From Neoscytalidium dimidiatum (taxonomy: Eukaryota; Ascomycota; Dothideomycetes; Botryosphaeriales; Botryosphaeriaceae), in NCBI GenBank assembly GCA_037367355.1, contig JAVSCG010000040.1, forward strand, positions 243,957 to 307,956: DNA of 64,000 nucleotides, written 5' to 3'. The notes under the pieces were generated by a model that saw only the letters and a list, made by a program, of their open reading frames with translations, ran no database searches and was not told the origin of the DNA. Shown here in pieces: positions 32,640 to 43,854 of this stretch (position 1 is its first letter; every line of letters starts with the position of its first letter). The position numbers and the translations under genes were made by a program.

Positions 32640-33000
32640 TTATAATAGATAGAAGCTACTTAGCCATATAATATACTCTTTAATCCACAAAAAGATAGAT
32701 TCGTTAGATCTATGCAGTGGTGGAGGCCGCCAAGGAGAGGTGGGTTCAACTACTTACTGCTCATCACAGCCCACATACACTCTGCCGCATATTATATATT
32801 TTAAATCAATTATAAAAATAAGATTATTTTTATACTAATGTATTAAATTACACTTCAAAATCTTGGTTAAACGCTATAAACTTAAAAGATTCCTACTAAA
32901 CGTTTGCTTTAAAGTCAATAAGGATCGGTGAGCCGTTACCTCCGTTTTCTCATCTCTGTACTAAAAAGCCCGGTCACAAATTAAGATATAGAGGGTAACC
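32640..33000 (-). repeat. Duplicated intron block Z, copy 1
   Basis: Shares AAAAGATAGATTCGTTAGAT, GGTGGAGGCCGCCAAGGAGA and TACTGCTCATCACAGCCCAC (plus strand) with 37085-37480, and an ACGTTTGCTTTAAAG..AAGGATCGGTG segment further in. Confidence 0.75.
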
Positions 33001-33512
33001 AAAAAATTACTTCGCATAATAAACACAAAGTACACGATCTGATCAGGTAATTAACCTACTATAGTTTAAGGGTATACCCTTTTCCTTAAACTATAAAAAT
33101 ACAGATCTTTTGAATAAAATTCATCTAAATCTTAGATGGTTAATGTTACAAAAAAAATGCATATATTAATAAACTATATTATCCTGCAATGTCTCCATTG
33201 AGGCTTGACTATATCTTAAGCTTTATCTTTTTTCTGGCTTCAAAAAAAAATAAAGCCAATCACCTTATAGTCGATGAACCTTTCTCCAAAGAATGGAGGT
33301 TGGCTGCGGATTGTCCATTCACTTACGTGTATCGATCTTTATTTTACTATCTCGCGAGTCATTACCTGCGCCCCAAATCATATTACTATACTTGGTTAGT
33401 TAAGATCGCTTTAGGAGTTTCCCGTCAATTTGACGATTTATTGCAAAAGGTTCACTTTTACAAGGGCTATAACAAATGCTCATCCTTGTTTTTTACCCGT
33501 TCGGACTTTTAT

Positions 33513-35813
33513 GTCTGGATAGGTAGGCCCTCTCAGGCTTTCCCCCCACAAGAACGGTGCGTGAACCTTTCAGCTCACACCGCTCAAGCAATCACTCTCG
33601 AATAGTTCAGCTAAATTGGTATGTCACCAACCGCTTACCTTTCTAGCCATTATTGGCAATTTTACATAGATTTTCATACCTTCGCCTGCTGATATACGGC
33701 CATGCCACAACAAGTAATCTTTAGTCCTGAATATAAAGTAATTATCAAACCTAAGTAAAACGGTGTCACCTTACCTTTAAGTCTGCGGTCTTTCGACCTA
33801 AGTCATGAGATTAAATATTTAGATTATAAATTATAATTGTTTGTTTCTTGTATAATATCATTATACAAGAAGAAAGAAAAAAGAAAAAAGAAAAAAGAAG
33901 AAAGAAAAAAAAAATATATCTATCTTCCTCTGTTCATTCCAGATTTAATAGATAGGATTTCAGATAATCCAGATTCAGTCAGATGTAACTTATTTTTCAT
34001 TAAGTTAACTGTTTTTTTGAAATCTGAAAAATCTAATGCTTTTGAACCAAGTATAGGATATTTTTCAAAAAAAGGAACAACGCTTGATATATGATCATCA
34101 AATTTGGAAACAACAAATTCTCCAACATCATAATTTAGTTTAGGTACATAAGAACCACAACCTAAATATGCTATTAAAGATTTTAGAAGCTCAGCATCAC
34201 GCGAATGCTGAGCCAATTTAAAACGCAAGGTAACACCTATACCTACTGTAGTTTTAGCTTTGTAAGTATCTATAATGAAACATCCTTCCCCTGTAGCAAA
34301 TCCAGCTAATCACAGGGGATCTTTAATTTCAGTATCTGCTACTAAAGGTTTAGTTGTAGGTGTAATATCAGGGAAACTTATTTTTAGATTATCTGATAAT
34401 CCTTTATTTAAAGATGCTCTAATACTAACTATTTTACGTAAACCTTCAGGTGTTAAATGTTCTTTAGAGCTAATTAATTCTAATACAGATTTAAATAATT
34501 TAAACTCTGCTTGTTTTTTTGTTATAAGAGGATAAGTATCAAAATGATTGACAATTATCTTTAGCTCTTTAATAGATTTAACACAATATTCAATTTTATC
34601 ATTTTTGTGTTTTATATTACCAACATTAAAGAAATCTCGGATTAATAACAATAAATCCAAATCTTTTTTATGCAATTCTATTTTGAAACAAGGTTGAATT
34701 TCCCAGTTTGTTTTAACTTTTGAACTTTTTAAGATCCCTATATAAAAACAACTTTCAGCATCTGAAAACCCTGTTATAAATCAAGGATTAAGGCTACCTT
34801 TAGTTGAATTTATGGTTTGTGTGCTATAATTGTGCACAGTTCTATGATTGTGTAGAAAGAATAAATTATTAGTAGCGGTATTTTTTATATTATATTAAAC
34901 CAACAGAGAATATTCAGGGACTTTGGACTCTGACCTTTCAATTCTATCATTGGGTTAGGGTGCTAGCCTTCCAATGGCCCGAGTACCTTTCTACAGTGTA
35001 CCTTGCTTGTAGCTGCTACGGGTATCTATTCGCGCCAGTTTATCTTTTATTATTTCAAAATTTATTAATTTTGAAAGGTAATAAAGTATAAATATGCAAA
35101 TAAACAGTATTTATACTGCTTAAGTAGCCAGAAATAAAAAACTCTATTTCTAAACACCATTACTCACATAGTTGACTGTAAGGAAGTAAGAGGGTGGAGG
35201 GTTATAGCCTACTCCCTTTTTAATTTACACGATACACCTAATAAGTGTAAAGGTCTATTATAATCTATAATCTATATTAATCTGTACTCTATCGCGATCA
35301 TTACTCACGCGCATTCGCTTTTTAAAGGTCTCCTCTACCCCCAGTCCGCTACATTGATTTATTAATATACAATGCCTCTGAAAACTTTGTCTTCAGTAGA
35401 CTTGGGGCTTACCAAGTTCTGTATATACCACTTTGATATTCTACCGTAGGGGGCATGCTATACGATGGAGTATATCGGTATCTAGGATATATTAAGGATC
35501 GTAATAAATCCCATACTCAACTATCAATTTCAGTTAAAAGTTAACATTCCAAGATAGTCTGTTGTTATTAACACATCGCCTCTTCGCATACTTTACTTTC
35601 GTTCCCCATAGCAGAGATAATTTCAGCCTAACACCTTCTTATAAAAAAAAAAGATATTGTCATCACGGCTTAGCACTTTCAATTCGCTTATCTTAATATT
35701 TAACCTAAAAAACTAAGATTTACTTCTTTCCAGCACCCATGATTAGGCTCGAGGACTAGATACACTCCTGGTGGAATTTACGCCACATTGGTATATACAA
35801 CTTCTTGTCGCAC
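33513..35813 (-). other. rnl group II intron in domain II
   Basis: Begins GTGCGACAAGAAGTTG at 35813 after exon CATAATCAGGATT; ends CTACCTATCCAGAC at 33513 before exon ATAAAAGTCCGAACGGGT. Domain V near 33545-33592 (GAGCGGTGTGAGCTGAAAGG, TTCACGCACCGTTC). Its 5' end and its 3' end (GAGAGGGCCTACCTATC) match the rns group II introns at 55979 and 59052, so all three are one family. Codes for LAGLIDADG, not reverse transcriptase. Confidence 0.75.
33920..34882 (-). CDS. Double-motif LAGLIDADG endonuclease in a group II intron
   Basis: The frame is open from about 34882 to the TAG at 33920 with TGA as Trp. Motif 1 PWFITGFSDAESCFYIGILK, motif 2 PLWLAGFATGEGCFIIDTYK, with family signatures HFDTYPLITKKQAEFKLFKS, HLTPEGLRKIVSIRASLNKG, FFEKYPILGSKALDFSDFKK and ESGLSEILSIKSGMNRG. 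There is no ATG before motif 1, so the start is unusual or lies in another frame. LAGLIDADG genes in rRNA group II introns are known in fungi; the enzyme probably aids intron homing. Confidence 0.8.
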
Positions 35814-36067
35814 AATCCTGATTATGGTAAGATCACTAGGCTTCGGGTCTAATACCAGATACTAATTCATTATTTCATAATCGGCTTATCTAGGCATAGT
35901 GCTATGCTCGCATCTAATATTAACTTGCTGCATTACTACTTGTATTTTCATACAAGATTAGACTATACCTTCAACTCAAAAACAAATCTTAGGTAAATTA
36001 ATTTATGTTTTTTATATGTTTTATTTTTTTTATATGTTTTATTTTTTTATAAATTAGCGACAAATAA

Positions 36068-36890
36068 TTATTTATCGTCTAATTCTAATTTATAATAGAA
36101 AAGTGGTAATAAATAAGGTTTAATTAAACTAATAAATTTATCACGGGAAGTAGAATGAACATAAAGTCTATGTCCATTTGTGTGGATGTGAACCCCACAA
36201 TTAAGTCCGAATTTATCATTCAACAATTTAGCTAAAAATTGATTTTCTTCCAAAGTATAAGATTCGGTTTTCCTAGCTCACCCTGACAAGGGTGAGCTAG
36301 GAAAACCGGCGGGGACCCGTCGCCCGGTTTGCATTGCAAACCGGGCTCCCCCCGCAGGTAGAAAAATAAAACCCGTTTACAGATTTATATCCATCATCTT
36401 GGAATCAATAAGCTAAAGCTCTAGATGTTAAATAATCACCTAAATTACTAGGTATAATTTTTACATCGTCTTTATTATAAAATAACTCTCTAAACTCGTT
36501 GAAACAAGGTAAACTACGAGTACTAAACTTTACAGCTTTATATACTTTATTTCTATTAGGTCTCTTGTCAAATCTAGATAGAGCAATAGGAGGTGATTTA
36601 CAGTAATACTTAAATAGAATATATAAATGTTCGATATAATTAATCTGTTTATCTGTATGTTTAAATTGTAATCTTGTGCTACAATTTAAATTAGGTCTTT
36701 CAGATCCTAAGTCACCTAACATTTTTCCAACTATTACCTCTTTTAATTCACTCGTTAATTGTAAGTCAGATTTAGATGGACCTCTTTTGAATCTTTTTGA
36801 ACCTACAGGTGAAGAAAAAGGAGAATAAAAACCAAAATAAGAAATATTTGCAGTGTTTATACGCGCTGCTAGCGTTGTAGTTTTTTTCAT
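36068..36890 (-). pseudogene. LAGLIDADG_2-type endonuclease broken by a GC double hairpin
   Basis: From ATG 36890: MKKTTTLAARINTANISYFG, TSELKEVIVGKMLGDLGSER (motif 1), FKHTDKQINYIEHLYILFKY, TSRALAYWFQDDGYKSVNGF (motif 2) and YFST, where 90 bp of GC-rich DNA (36272-36360) is inserted with a TAG and a frame change; then ESYTLEENQFLAKLLNDKFG and LYVHSTSRDKFISLIKPYLL to the TAA at 36068. Otherwise the protein looks complete, so the insertion seems recent. Confidence 0.7.
36272..36360. repeat. GC double hairpin in a HEG
   Basis: GGTTTTCCTAGCTCACCCTG then AGGGTGAGCTAGGAAAACC (perfect), followed by GCCCGGTTTGCA/TGCAAACCGGGC (perfect). Confidence 0.8.
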
Positions 36891-37084
36891 GGCTTTTGTT
36901 AATAAATAAATATATAAATATCGAAAAACACATCCTTTTACCAAACATATAATGTTTAGCTAACAATAACCGATAATATTATTGTTCTATTTGGTAATTA
37001 CCCAAGGTTGTAATAGAAGCCTAAACCAAGCCTACATTAAATAACAACCGGATGATAAAAAAAAATACCAACTAAAAATTTAAT

Positions 37085-37480
37085 AGAGAGTACTTACCCT
37101 TATAATATACTCTTTAATCCACAAAAAGATAGATTCGTTAGATCTATGCAGAGGTGGAGGCCGCCAAGGAGAGGTGGGTTAAACTTCATACTGCTCATCA
37201 CAGCCCACATGCACTCTGCCGTATATTATAAATTTTCAACCAAATTTTTAGTATAATATGATTTATACACTAAGACATTAACTATACTTCAGAATTTAAA
37301 AGGTTAAAAGCTAAAACTTTTCGCCATTGCTACTCAACGTTTGCTTTAAAGCCTACAAGGATCGGTGGGCCGAAAGCTAAAACTTTTCGCCATTGCTACT
37401 CAACGTTTGCTTTAAAGCCTACAAGGATCGGTGGGCCGTTACCCCCAGTTTTCTCATCTCAGAGCTAAAAAGCCCGCTCA
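37085..37480 (-). repeat. Duplicated intron block Z, copy 2
   Basis: Matches 32640-33000 but precedes a LAGLIDADG gene instead of a GIY-YIG gene. Confidence 0.75.
37307..37438. repeat. Tandem duplication, 66-bp unit x2
   Basis: AAAGCTAAAACTTTTCGCCA ... ATCGGTGGGCCG repeated exactly at 37307-37372 and 37373-37438. The homologous block at 32640-33000 has one copy. Confidence 0.85.
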
Positions 37481-37824
37481 AACTAGAGTCAAGAATCTAA
37501 CATAATAAACCTACATCACATAGAAAATGCAAAAGCGGAGAGCTTATAAAATAATATTACAAGTCAATAATAGTATAAAAAGAACATGTAAATTAAAATA
37601 TTCTCTCTATATTTTAACCGAAAAGGATAAAACATTATTAAAAAAAACATAAATTAATCTCCTTAATTTATTTGGAAAAGCTTTGAGTGCTGACGTCTTA
37701 CTACTTCATGTAGTCTCATTTTTCAAATCAGTCGTTACAGGGCTAAATAATTATGAGTATAGTTTAACTCTAATGTAATAAGATTAAACTTAAATACATC
37801 TTTTCCTATTAATTATTAGCTTCC

Positions 37825-37900
37825 CACGGTATTACCGGTAGGCCTAGGGGCACCGCCCCGTGGGCCCACTCCCCCCCCCTCGGGGGGGGGGAGTAGGCCT
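37825..37900. repeat. GC palindromes
   Basis: CCCACGGTATTACCG..GGGGCACCGCCCCGTGGG and ACTCCCCCCCCCTCGGGGGG, between two intron HEGs. Confidence 0.65.
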
Positions 37901-38136
37901 ATTCTTATTTTTATATGTTTATATTTGTTTATATTAAAATGTATTAAGAAGAAACCGAACAAGTCGGCGCCCTTAATGTTTTACGAAAGAATTATTGCAA
38001 AATAATCCATAATAACTAACCTACATAACCCGTTATGTATTTATAATCCCTCTTTTCCTTTATTAATGTACTAAGAGAAAAATAATAAAAGGATGAAAAA
38101 AAATAAGGCAAAGAAACAAAATGATAGCGAAAAAAT

Positions 38137-39104
38137 TTACCCTCTATTATTCATTCCTGCCTTTAATATCTGAATTTTTTTAATCCTTCTACGTCGAGAT
38201 GAGCTTTATCTTTGATTAATTCAGCACCCGACACAAAAGGATTAAAATTTAATAATTTGATTCCTTGCAAAGAATGTTTAACGAAAAAAGGTATAATTTT
38301 TTCTTTAATGTCGGAAAATCTAGTAACAACAAACTCAACCGTAGATCTTTTATTATGTTGTACTATACTTCCACAACCAAAATAATCAACAAAACTTTCC
38401 AATAATTTAATATCACGAGCATGTTGACTAATACTAAAACGTAGACCTACTATTTTACCTAAGATCGCTCTATCATTTGTAACAGTAGAGATATGGAAGG
38501 TTCCTTCCCCGTCTACAAATCCAATCAATCATTGAGGAGATGGTACAGTAATTAAATCTACTAATGGTCTCGAAACAGGTTTTACATTAGGAAAGGATTC
38601 TTTAAGTTTTGCAGTAATACCTTTATTCATAGAAGCCCTTATACTAACAACTTTTTGTAACCCAGAAGGATTAAGATGTTGTTTACCAATCATGATTTCT
38701 ACTACTTGTTTAAAAAGTTCATAGTCAGCACGTTTTTGGCTAATAAGTGGAAACTTCTCAAAATGAGGTATTACTACTCCTGCTAAATCTTTCACAGATT
38801 GAACAGCAAAAACTACAGAATTGTTTAAATTATTCTTTCTAATGCTACCTATGCCAAAAAAAGATTGTATTTTTTCCAATAAAGCTAAATCTTTTTCATT
38901 TAACCCTATTTCAAAAACAGGATCAATACGTCACCCTGTTTCAGTTCTTTTATCTCTAGATATTTTTACTACAAATGTAGCCTCCGCATCATAAAACCCT
39001 GTTAAATACCAAGGGTAAAGAAAGGACGAATTAGAAAGATCTGAAATGTTAGCACCATGTGCTGATAAATAATTTTTATTGTTATTTAAAGTAGTAACTT
39101 CTTC
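38137..39104 (-). pseudogene. Double-motif LAGLIDADG endonuclease, frameshifted at C-terminus
   Basis: Open from about 39104 (no ATG before the first motif). Motif 1 PWYLTGFYDAEATFVVKISR (A for G in DAEA), motif 2 QWLIGFVDGEGTFHISTVTN, with HFEKFPLISQKRADYELFKQ and HLNPSGLQKVVSIRASMNKG. The frame ends at a TAA at 38163; a one-base change in the preceding A run restores the expected end ILKAGMNNRG with stop at 38137. Nearly intact. Confidence 0.65.
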
Positions 39105-39125
39105 TTTATTTTAATTAAATTTATG

Positions 39126-39650
39126 AATGTCGACAACTTAGTGTTGGTCTCCTTAGATGGCCTTATTTACTACGTATCCTATTCAAGTATGTTTAACCAT
39201 GAATTTCGTACTTTGAACCGATAATGGCCTTTTATCACTCTCGGGATCTCAGCCATAGGTCCTTACCGACGCTGTTAACTTGATGAGCGTCGTATGGAGC
39301 ACTATAACCTCTACCTTCTTGTGAAAGATATAGTATTAGTTTACTTAATAATATTACCCCTAAGGTATACCTCCGTGGGTCATGATACTAAATATCAAGC
39401 TCACTTCTCAGATTTCTAGTGTCTCCACTAGTCCCCTTGGGGGACTGTCCCATGGGACAGTCCCCATTGGGGACCTTCCCGTAAGGGAAAGGTCCGACCA
39501 AAGACCCGCTTTGGCAAGCTGATTGACACCGCATCTAACAGTTTCACAATCCTATTGACATCAATATGGGTTTGGGATGTTAGCCCTCCCTATGATTCCC
39601 CTTCGAAAGGTAGTCGCTTGTCGGTATTGAGTCTTTTGTTAGAGTCGACT
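39126..39650 (-). repeat. Duplicated intron block Y, copy 2 (with GC insert)
   Basis: Matches 30345-31000. Where copy 1 has about 220 bp of intron sequence, this copy has the GC palindrome 39426-39496. It precedes a LAGLIDADG gene instead of a GIY-YIG gene. Confidence 0.75.
39426..39496. repeat. GC palindrome group in intron block Y
   Basis: AGTCCCCTTGGGGGACTGTC, CCATGGGACAGTCCCC, GGGGACCTTCCC, GGGAAAGGTC. Confidence 0.75.
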
Positions 39651-40533
39651 ATTTATATGTTTTTTTTCCACAGAATTAAAAAATCCATGTGAAATTTTTA
39701 CTAATTTACTTAGTTGGAATTACTCTCTTCTACACATTTTAATATATACAAAATATTTTTTATAGAATAAACTCTACTCATAAATAATATACTTAGGTTA
39801 TATATATTTTAATATAACCTTAGATATAATCCTTAGGTTTCACCGTTAGCATGGTAATAAATCACCATACCGATCCTTTAGGGATCATGAGTCAGTTTCC
39901 AAAAAACTTCACAGTTTTAGGGGGCAAGCAATTCACCCATTATACAAAAGGTACACTCTAGTTTTTTATTTAAACTTAACTTGAGCTGCTTATAAAACTA
40001 CTATTTCAAGATATTTCCCTCACGGTACTCATTCACTATCGCTTATATATCATATTTAGCCTTAGAGGAAGGTTCCCCTATATTCAAACAGATTAATCCA
40101 TTTTACTTACTTAATTATTAGGCTTTTCTACTTTCGTTCACACTAATCATAGAATCTCGTTTGATTTCTTTTCCTGAAGTTATTAAGATATTTCAATTCA
40201 CTTCGTTTATTAATATAATTTCTCTAAGAGCTTAGTGGATCCAACATCCATAGGAGGGGTTCTGTGAAGATTATATCCTAGAAGTGCACTTTATCTCTAA
40301 GATCTTCATTTACTCTACAGAGTAAATAGACTATTCTAAAAGAATAAGTCTACAGAACAGTCAACACATTAGACTCTTTAATATATAGCTTTTATCATCC
40401 ATAATAGTTTCTTTATATACTTGCCATCATAACACTAAAAAGAATGTTATGATGAAATATCACATTACATATCATTCATTCATTATTAATAAAAATTACA
40501 ATACTATTTTTACAATATTTCATACACATATTT

Positions 40534-40605
40534 CGGGTCATTATGATTCGAACATAACTATTCCTCAACCCAAATGAGACGCCTAACCAACCCGGCTCTA
40601 ACCCG
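40534..40605 (-). tRNA. trnP: tRNA-Pro (TGG)
   Basis: Acceptor CGGGTTA/TGACCCG, anticodon stem TCTCA/TGAGG with loop TTTGGGT. It lies directly upstream of rnl. Confidence 0.9.
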
Positions 40606-40843
40606 TGTATGTATATATATGTTTATTTATGTCCAGAGAATACCCGATACAAACAGATGTGGTCTTTAAACCAAACACTGAAACATAAGATATATTATAA
40701 AATTAAATAAAAAATATAGATAATCTCCACTCTTGCTACTAAATTATATATATATAAGTTATATATAAAAAAAATTTTTTTTCAACCAACAATATTAACA
40801 ATATTTACTAAATAATACTATCCTTTTTTTTTTCAATAGCATA

Positions 40844-40876
40844 GATACCTAGCCCCTAAAGGGGGCTAGGTATCTC
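40844..40876. repeat. Perfect GC hairpin
   Basis: AGATACCTAGCCCC / GGGGCTAGGTATCT around a short loop, between trnS and trnP; possibly a processing signal or a solo GC palindrome. Confidence 0.65.
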
Positions 40877-41006
40877 CTTTAAATAATATAATCTTATAAT
40901 ACAGTATTATATTAACCCCTAATGAAAGATTAACACTTTAAAAATATTTAAACTATAAACATATATCTTTAAATAATATTTATTTATTTATATAAATAAC
41001 ACACCC

Positions 41007-41093
41007 AGAGAATATCCGATTCGAACGGATGTTAGTAGTCTATACTAAAATAAGTTTCAAGCTTATCACCTTAAACCACTCGGTCAATTCTCT
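41007..41093 (-). tRNA. trnS: tRNA-Ser (TGA)
   Basis: Class II; acceptor AGAGAAT/ATTCTCT, anticodon stem ATAAG/CTTAT with loop CTTGAAA. Confidence 0.9.
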
Positions 41094-42269
41094 TTTTTAT
41101 ATTTTATGTCTAATTAGGAGTAATAAAAATCATTAGAAATCTAATAAATTAAACACAGTAAATATAGGTGCTAAATTTGGAATAAAATAGTAATAAGACG
41201 TATATATCTTATAGGAGAAAAAGTTATTCCGTTTTCAAAATCATTAAAGTAACCTATACCTATTCATATATATATAAATAAGAAAGATACGCGTTATGTA
41301 CCCGCATTGTTCAATACATTACATCTCTAAATCTTAGATGAATCATATGTAAATATATAATCAATATTAGTAACTGTAAGAATAATCTATTTTGAATAAC
41401 ATCACTACTATAACTTATAGAAAAAAGTAGCTTTCTTTATGAGTAACTATATATTATGTCTTCTAATAAAGGCATTTAATTGTAAGTAGCTAGCCTCTAT
41501 TTATTAACTCATCAAAATTTAAAATACTAACTAAAGAAATAATCTAAACGAGAGATAGCAGTACGTCTTTCACTGAAAAAAGAACCATATTTAGGAAAAC
41601 TAAGGAGAAATCTTGTAACAAGTCTGTTAATATAGTCATTATCATTAAGTTCATTATTAATATAAACTATTAAACCTGTACCTAAGTTAGTACTTAATGT
41701 ATTAACTTAAACTTATTAATAAAATTATATGGTTGTTAAAATCTATAAATTATTGAGAAAAAGAACTTTTATAGTCAATTATATAAGAAGTGTTCATTCA
41801 AATTAATTTTAGGAATAAATAATCCTTTATCGATGATAAAGAATTATTTATACTACTACCTATACCTGTACCTAAAGAATATTTAATACCATCAGTTAAA
41901 GATTTATCTAAAGTATTTATTCCAGATATTAGCCAGAAAAAGGCTAATATAAATAAAAATAATTACACCTTTTATAAAAGAACAATAATCTATTAAAAAA
42001 CTTTTTCTCTCTCTATATATAAAAAATAGAGAATATAAAATTTAACAAATTTTGTATAAATTTTTATTATAGCTATATGTACTGTTATTTACTTCTATTT
42101 AACCTGTATAATATATAAATCTAAATTAACATAAGAGAAATAAAGGTATATACTTTAGTTATTATTTTTAAAAATCACATTTTTCTATTAATTATTAATA
42201 AAATGAGTCTTAATTTATTACTATAAACCACTCGGTCTATTATACTTATTATAAATATTTATAATTTTT
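41094..42269 (-). other. Spacer with unrecognised coding-like relics
   Basis: Minus-strand stretches look protein-like: FLFILAFFWLISGINTLDKS continuing SLGTGIGSSINNSLSS (about 41830-41990), and LSTNLGTGLIVYINNELNDN continuing FPKYGSFFSERRTAISR (about 41535-41700). A repeated LGTG motif links them. I cannot assign a family; stops separate the pieces. Confidence 0.3.
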
Positions 42270-42340
42270 GATTCCTCGACGAATTGAACGTCGATCACAT
42301 CCTTATCAAAAATGCGCTTTACCAATTAAGCTAAGGAACC
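42270..42340 (-). tRNA. trnI: tRNA-Ile (GAT)
   Basis: Acceptor GGTTCCT/AGGAATC, anticodon loop TTGATAA on CATTT/GGATG. Confidence 0.85.
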
Positions 42341-42376
42341 TTAATGCTAAATAAATATATACTTGCGGGGCTCTAT

Positions 42377-42416
42377 TTTAATTTCTTTTCTTTATATAAT
42401 AAAGAAAAGAAGATCA
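42377..42416. repeat. AT-rich palindrome
   Basis: AATTTCTTTTCTTTATATAA then TAAAGAAAAGAAGATCAG; closely related to 1699-1757 and 43611-43652. Confidence 0.6.
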
Positions 42417-42625
42417 GGGGTGGGGTGGGGTGCCCAACTAAATTTTTATGTACATATTATAAGAAAAAGGTTTAAATAAACTAACTATATATAAAAAAAC
42501 ACATAAATAAATAACCTCTGTATTTGAATATAAAATGTAAAACCTTTAAATAGTGAATTACACTTATCAAAGATACACTATACCAGTTAAATATGATAAT
42601 CTAAATTATCAAAAAAAGATTATAC

Positions 42626-42696
42626 AAGAGCATCCAGACTTGAACTGAAAATTTGAAGTTTGAAGCTTCCTATTTTACCAATTAAACTATACTCTT
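42626..42696 (-). tRNA. trnW: tRNA-Trp (TCA)
   Basis: Acceptor AAGAGTA/TGCTCTT, anticodon loop CTTCAAA. A TCA anticodon reads both TGA and TGG, supporting genetic code 4. Confidence 0.85.
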
Positions 42697-43495
42697 TATA
42701 TTACATATAAAACTAATAAAAAACTTATAAAAATAATTAATGCGGAAAAGAGATGAATCAAACATAAATCCTATTTTACAAATAATAAGTTAAATTCTTA
42801 TAATTTATAAATAGAGGTGATATTCTTAATAGAAAGTTGATAATTACTATTATAAAATATTTTAATTTAAGTATTAATTGCATAAAAGATTTAAATATGA
42901 TGAACACAAAACTATTTAAATATACTTTAAAAATATTCTCTAAATTAGAAACCAGTGAATATACACACATACTACAAAAGGGTTAAATCTTACCCATATT
43001 AAATTAGATAATAGATCAATACTCGTTATATAAATTATAAAATTTAACTTTATAAATAGTAATTATTACTATACTACATTGAATATAACAAAAATGATAT
43101 GATATTTTATATGGCAAGAATAAGGAACAAATACCTAGTAAAACTACTAGTATGCAGAGAACATAGCTAAAAAGCAATATTAAAATATTAAGTAGATCAC
43201 ACTTAATATTAAAAACAGTCTCTAGTAACACCACGCATATCCGCGTGGTACATAATCTAATAGCTTAAATTTGAACCTTACAACCGTACTTTATAATAAT
43301 ATTAGAAAGAAAAATATCGTATTGAAGAGAAAGATTAATTAAGAATAATACCATGTAGAGTAATACACACCATTATAATTAACATTTACCGATATAATTT
43401 ACATCCACCAATAGCACCAATAAAAAGTATAAAGTACACTATACTATAGATTACAAATTAATGTAAAAAGATGATACAATTATAAATTAATATAC
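42697..43495. other. AT-rich spacer
   Basis: No recognisable gene; holds conserved hairpin copy 2 (43217-43251). Confidence 0.45.
43217..43251. repeat. Conserved hairpin, copy 2
   Basis: AGTCTCTAGTAACACCACGC then ATATCCGCGTGGTAC; see 13362-13396. Confidence 0.6.
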
Positions 43496-43575
43496 GGAAA
43501 AGGAAAGAATTGAACTTTCAGGTGTAAAAACACAATATTTAGCAAATATCTTGCCTTACCAATAGCAACTTTTCC
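43496..43575 (-). tRNA. trnS: tRNA-Ser (GCT)
   Basis: Class II; acceptor GGAAAAG/CTTTTCC, anticodon loop TTGCTAA on GATAT/ATATT. Confidence 0.85.
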
Positions 43576-43610
43576 TTTAAAAATATTTATATAGTCTTTT
43601 TTTTTACCTT

Positions 43611-43652
43611 CATTAATGATTTTCTTTTCTTTATTACATAAAGAAAAGAAAG
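43611..43652. repeat. AT-rich palindrome
   Basis: GATTTTCTTTTCTTTATTAC then ATAAAGAAAAGAAAGATC. Confidence 0.6.
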
Positions 43653-43670
43653 ATCAGAGGGTAAGAGATC

Positions 43671-43742
43671 GGGTTAGGCCGGTCTCGATCCGGCATAGTC
43701 TTTCTCGACAAGAAAGCTCTTTACCAATTAAGAAACTAACCC
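43671..43742 (-). tRNA. trnD: tRNA-Asp (GTC)
   Basis: Acceptor GGGTTAG/CTAACCC, anticodon stem CTTTC/GAAAG with loop TTGTCGA. Confidence 0.9.
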
Positions 43743-43854
43743 TTTATTATTAAAAAATATATACGGCCAACCGTATTAGAATCAGTACACAACGTTTGGC
43801 TTTTATTTTTTTTTATCAATATATATATAAAGATATTTGCAAATATTTATAATT

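Larger units (their letters stand above)
31695..33494 (-). other. rnl composite intron region with GIY-YIG gene
   Basis: Follows the 18-nt exon 33495-33512. A second group I core of the type at 31030-31450 lies at 33494-33195 (TCAAATTGACGGGAAACTCC, CAATCCGCAGCCAACCTCC, CTTAAGATATAGTCAAGCC), then block Z (33000-32640), the GIY-YIG gene 31780-32571 and a tail ending AAACTGTTTAGGGAGAAAG. Borders uncertain; twintron or adjacent introns. Confidence 0.5.
35900..39800 (-). other. rnl composite intron region in domain I/II
   Basis: Between exon 1 (conserved CTAACGGTGAAACC near 39850) and exon TATTAGACCCGAAGCC. Contains block Y copy 2, a LAGLIDADG gene, block Z copy 2 and a second LAGLIDADG gene, and ends with a group I 3' core GAAGGTATAGTCTAATCTTG (35960). 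Two introns or a nested pair; borders not resolved. Confidence 0.5.
15060..40470 (-). rRNA. rnl: Large subunit ribosomal RNA with many introns
   Basis: The 23S-like RNA of the mitoribosome. Landmarks in gene order: GTACCTTTTGTATAATGGGT (39.95 kb), TATTAGACCCGAAGCC (35.85 kb), GGATAGCTGGTTTTCCGCG (31.57 kb), AATGCTGACATGAGTAACG (27.22 kb), GGCGGCC before the L1923 region (26.41 kb), CCTAAGGTAGCG (24.97 kb), AGACCC (21.70 kb), AACAGGCTAATTGCG (18.15 kb), CGATGTCGGC (17.01 kb), CGTCGTGAGACAG (15.49 kb), and the sarcin-ricin loop CGTACGAAAGG (15.42 kb). Firm exons: 15060-15498, 16925-17010, 18100-18150, 20898-21701, 24844-24980, 26403 to about 27484, 29141 to about 29370, about 31450-31695, 33495-33512, and 35814 to about 35900; exon 1 is about 39800-40470. 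The 5' and 3' ends are approximate. Confidence 0.9.
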
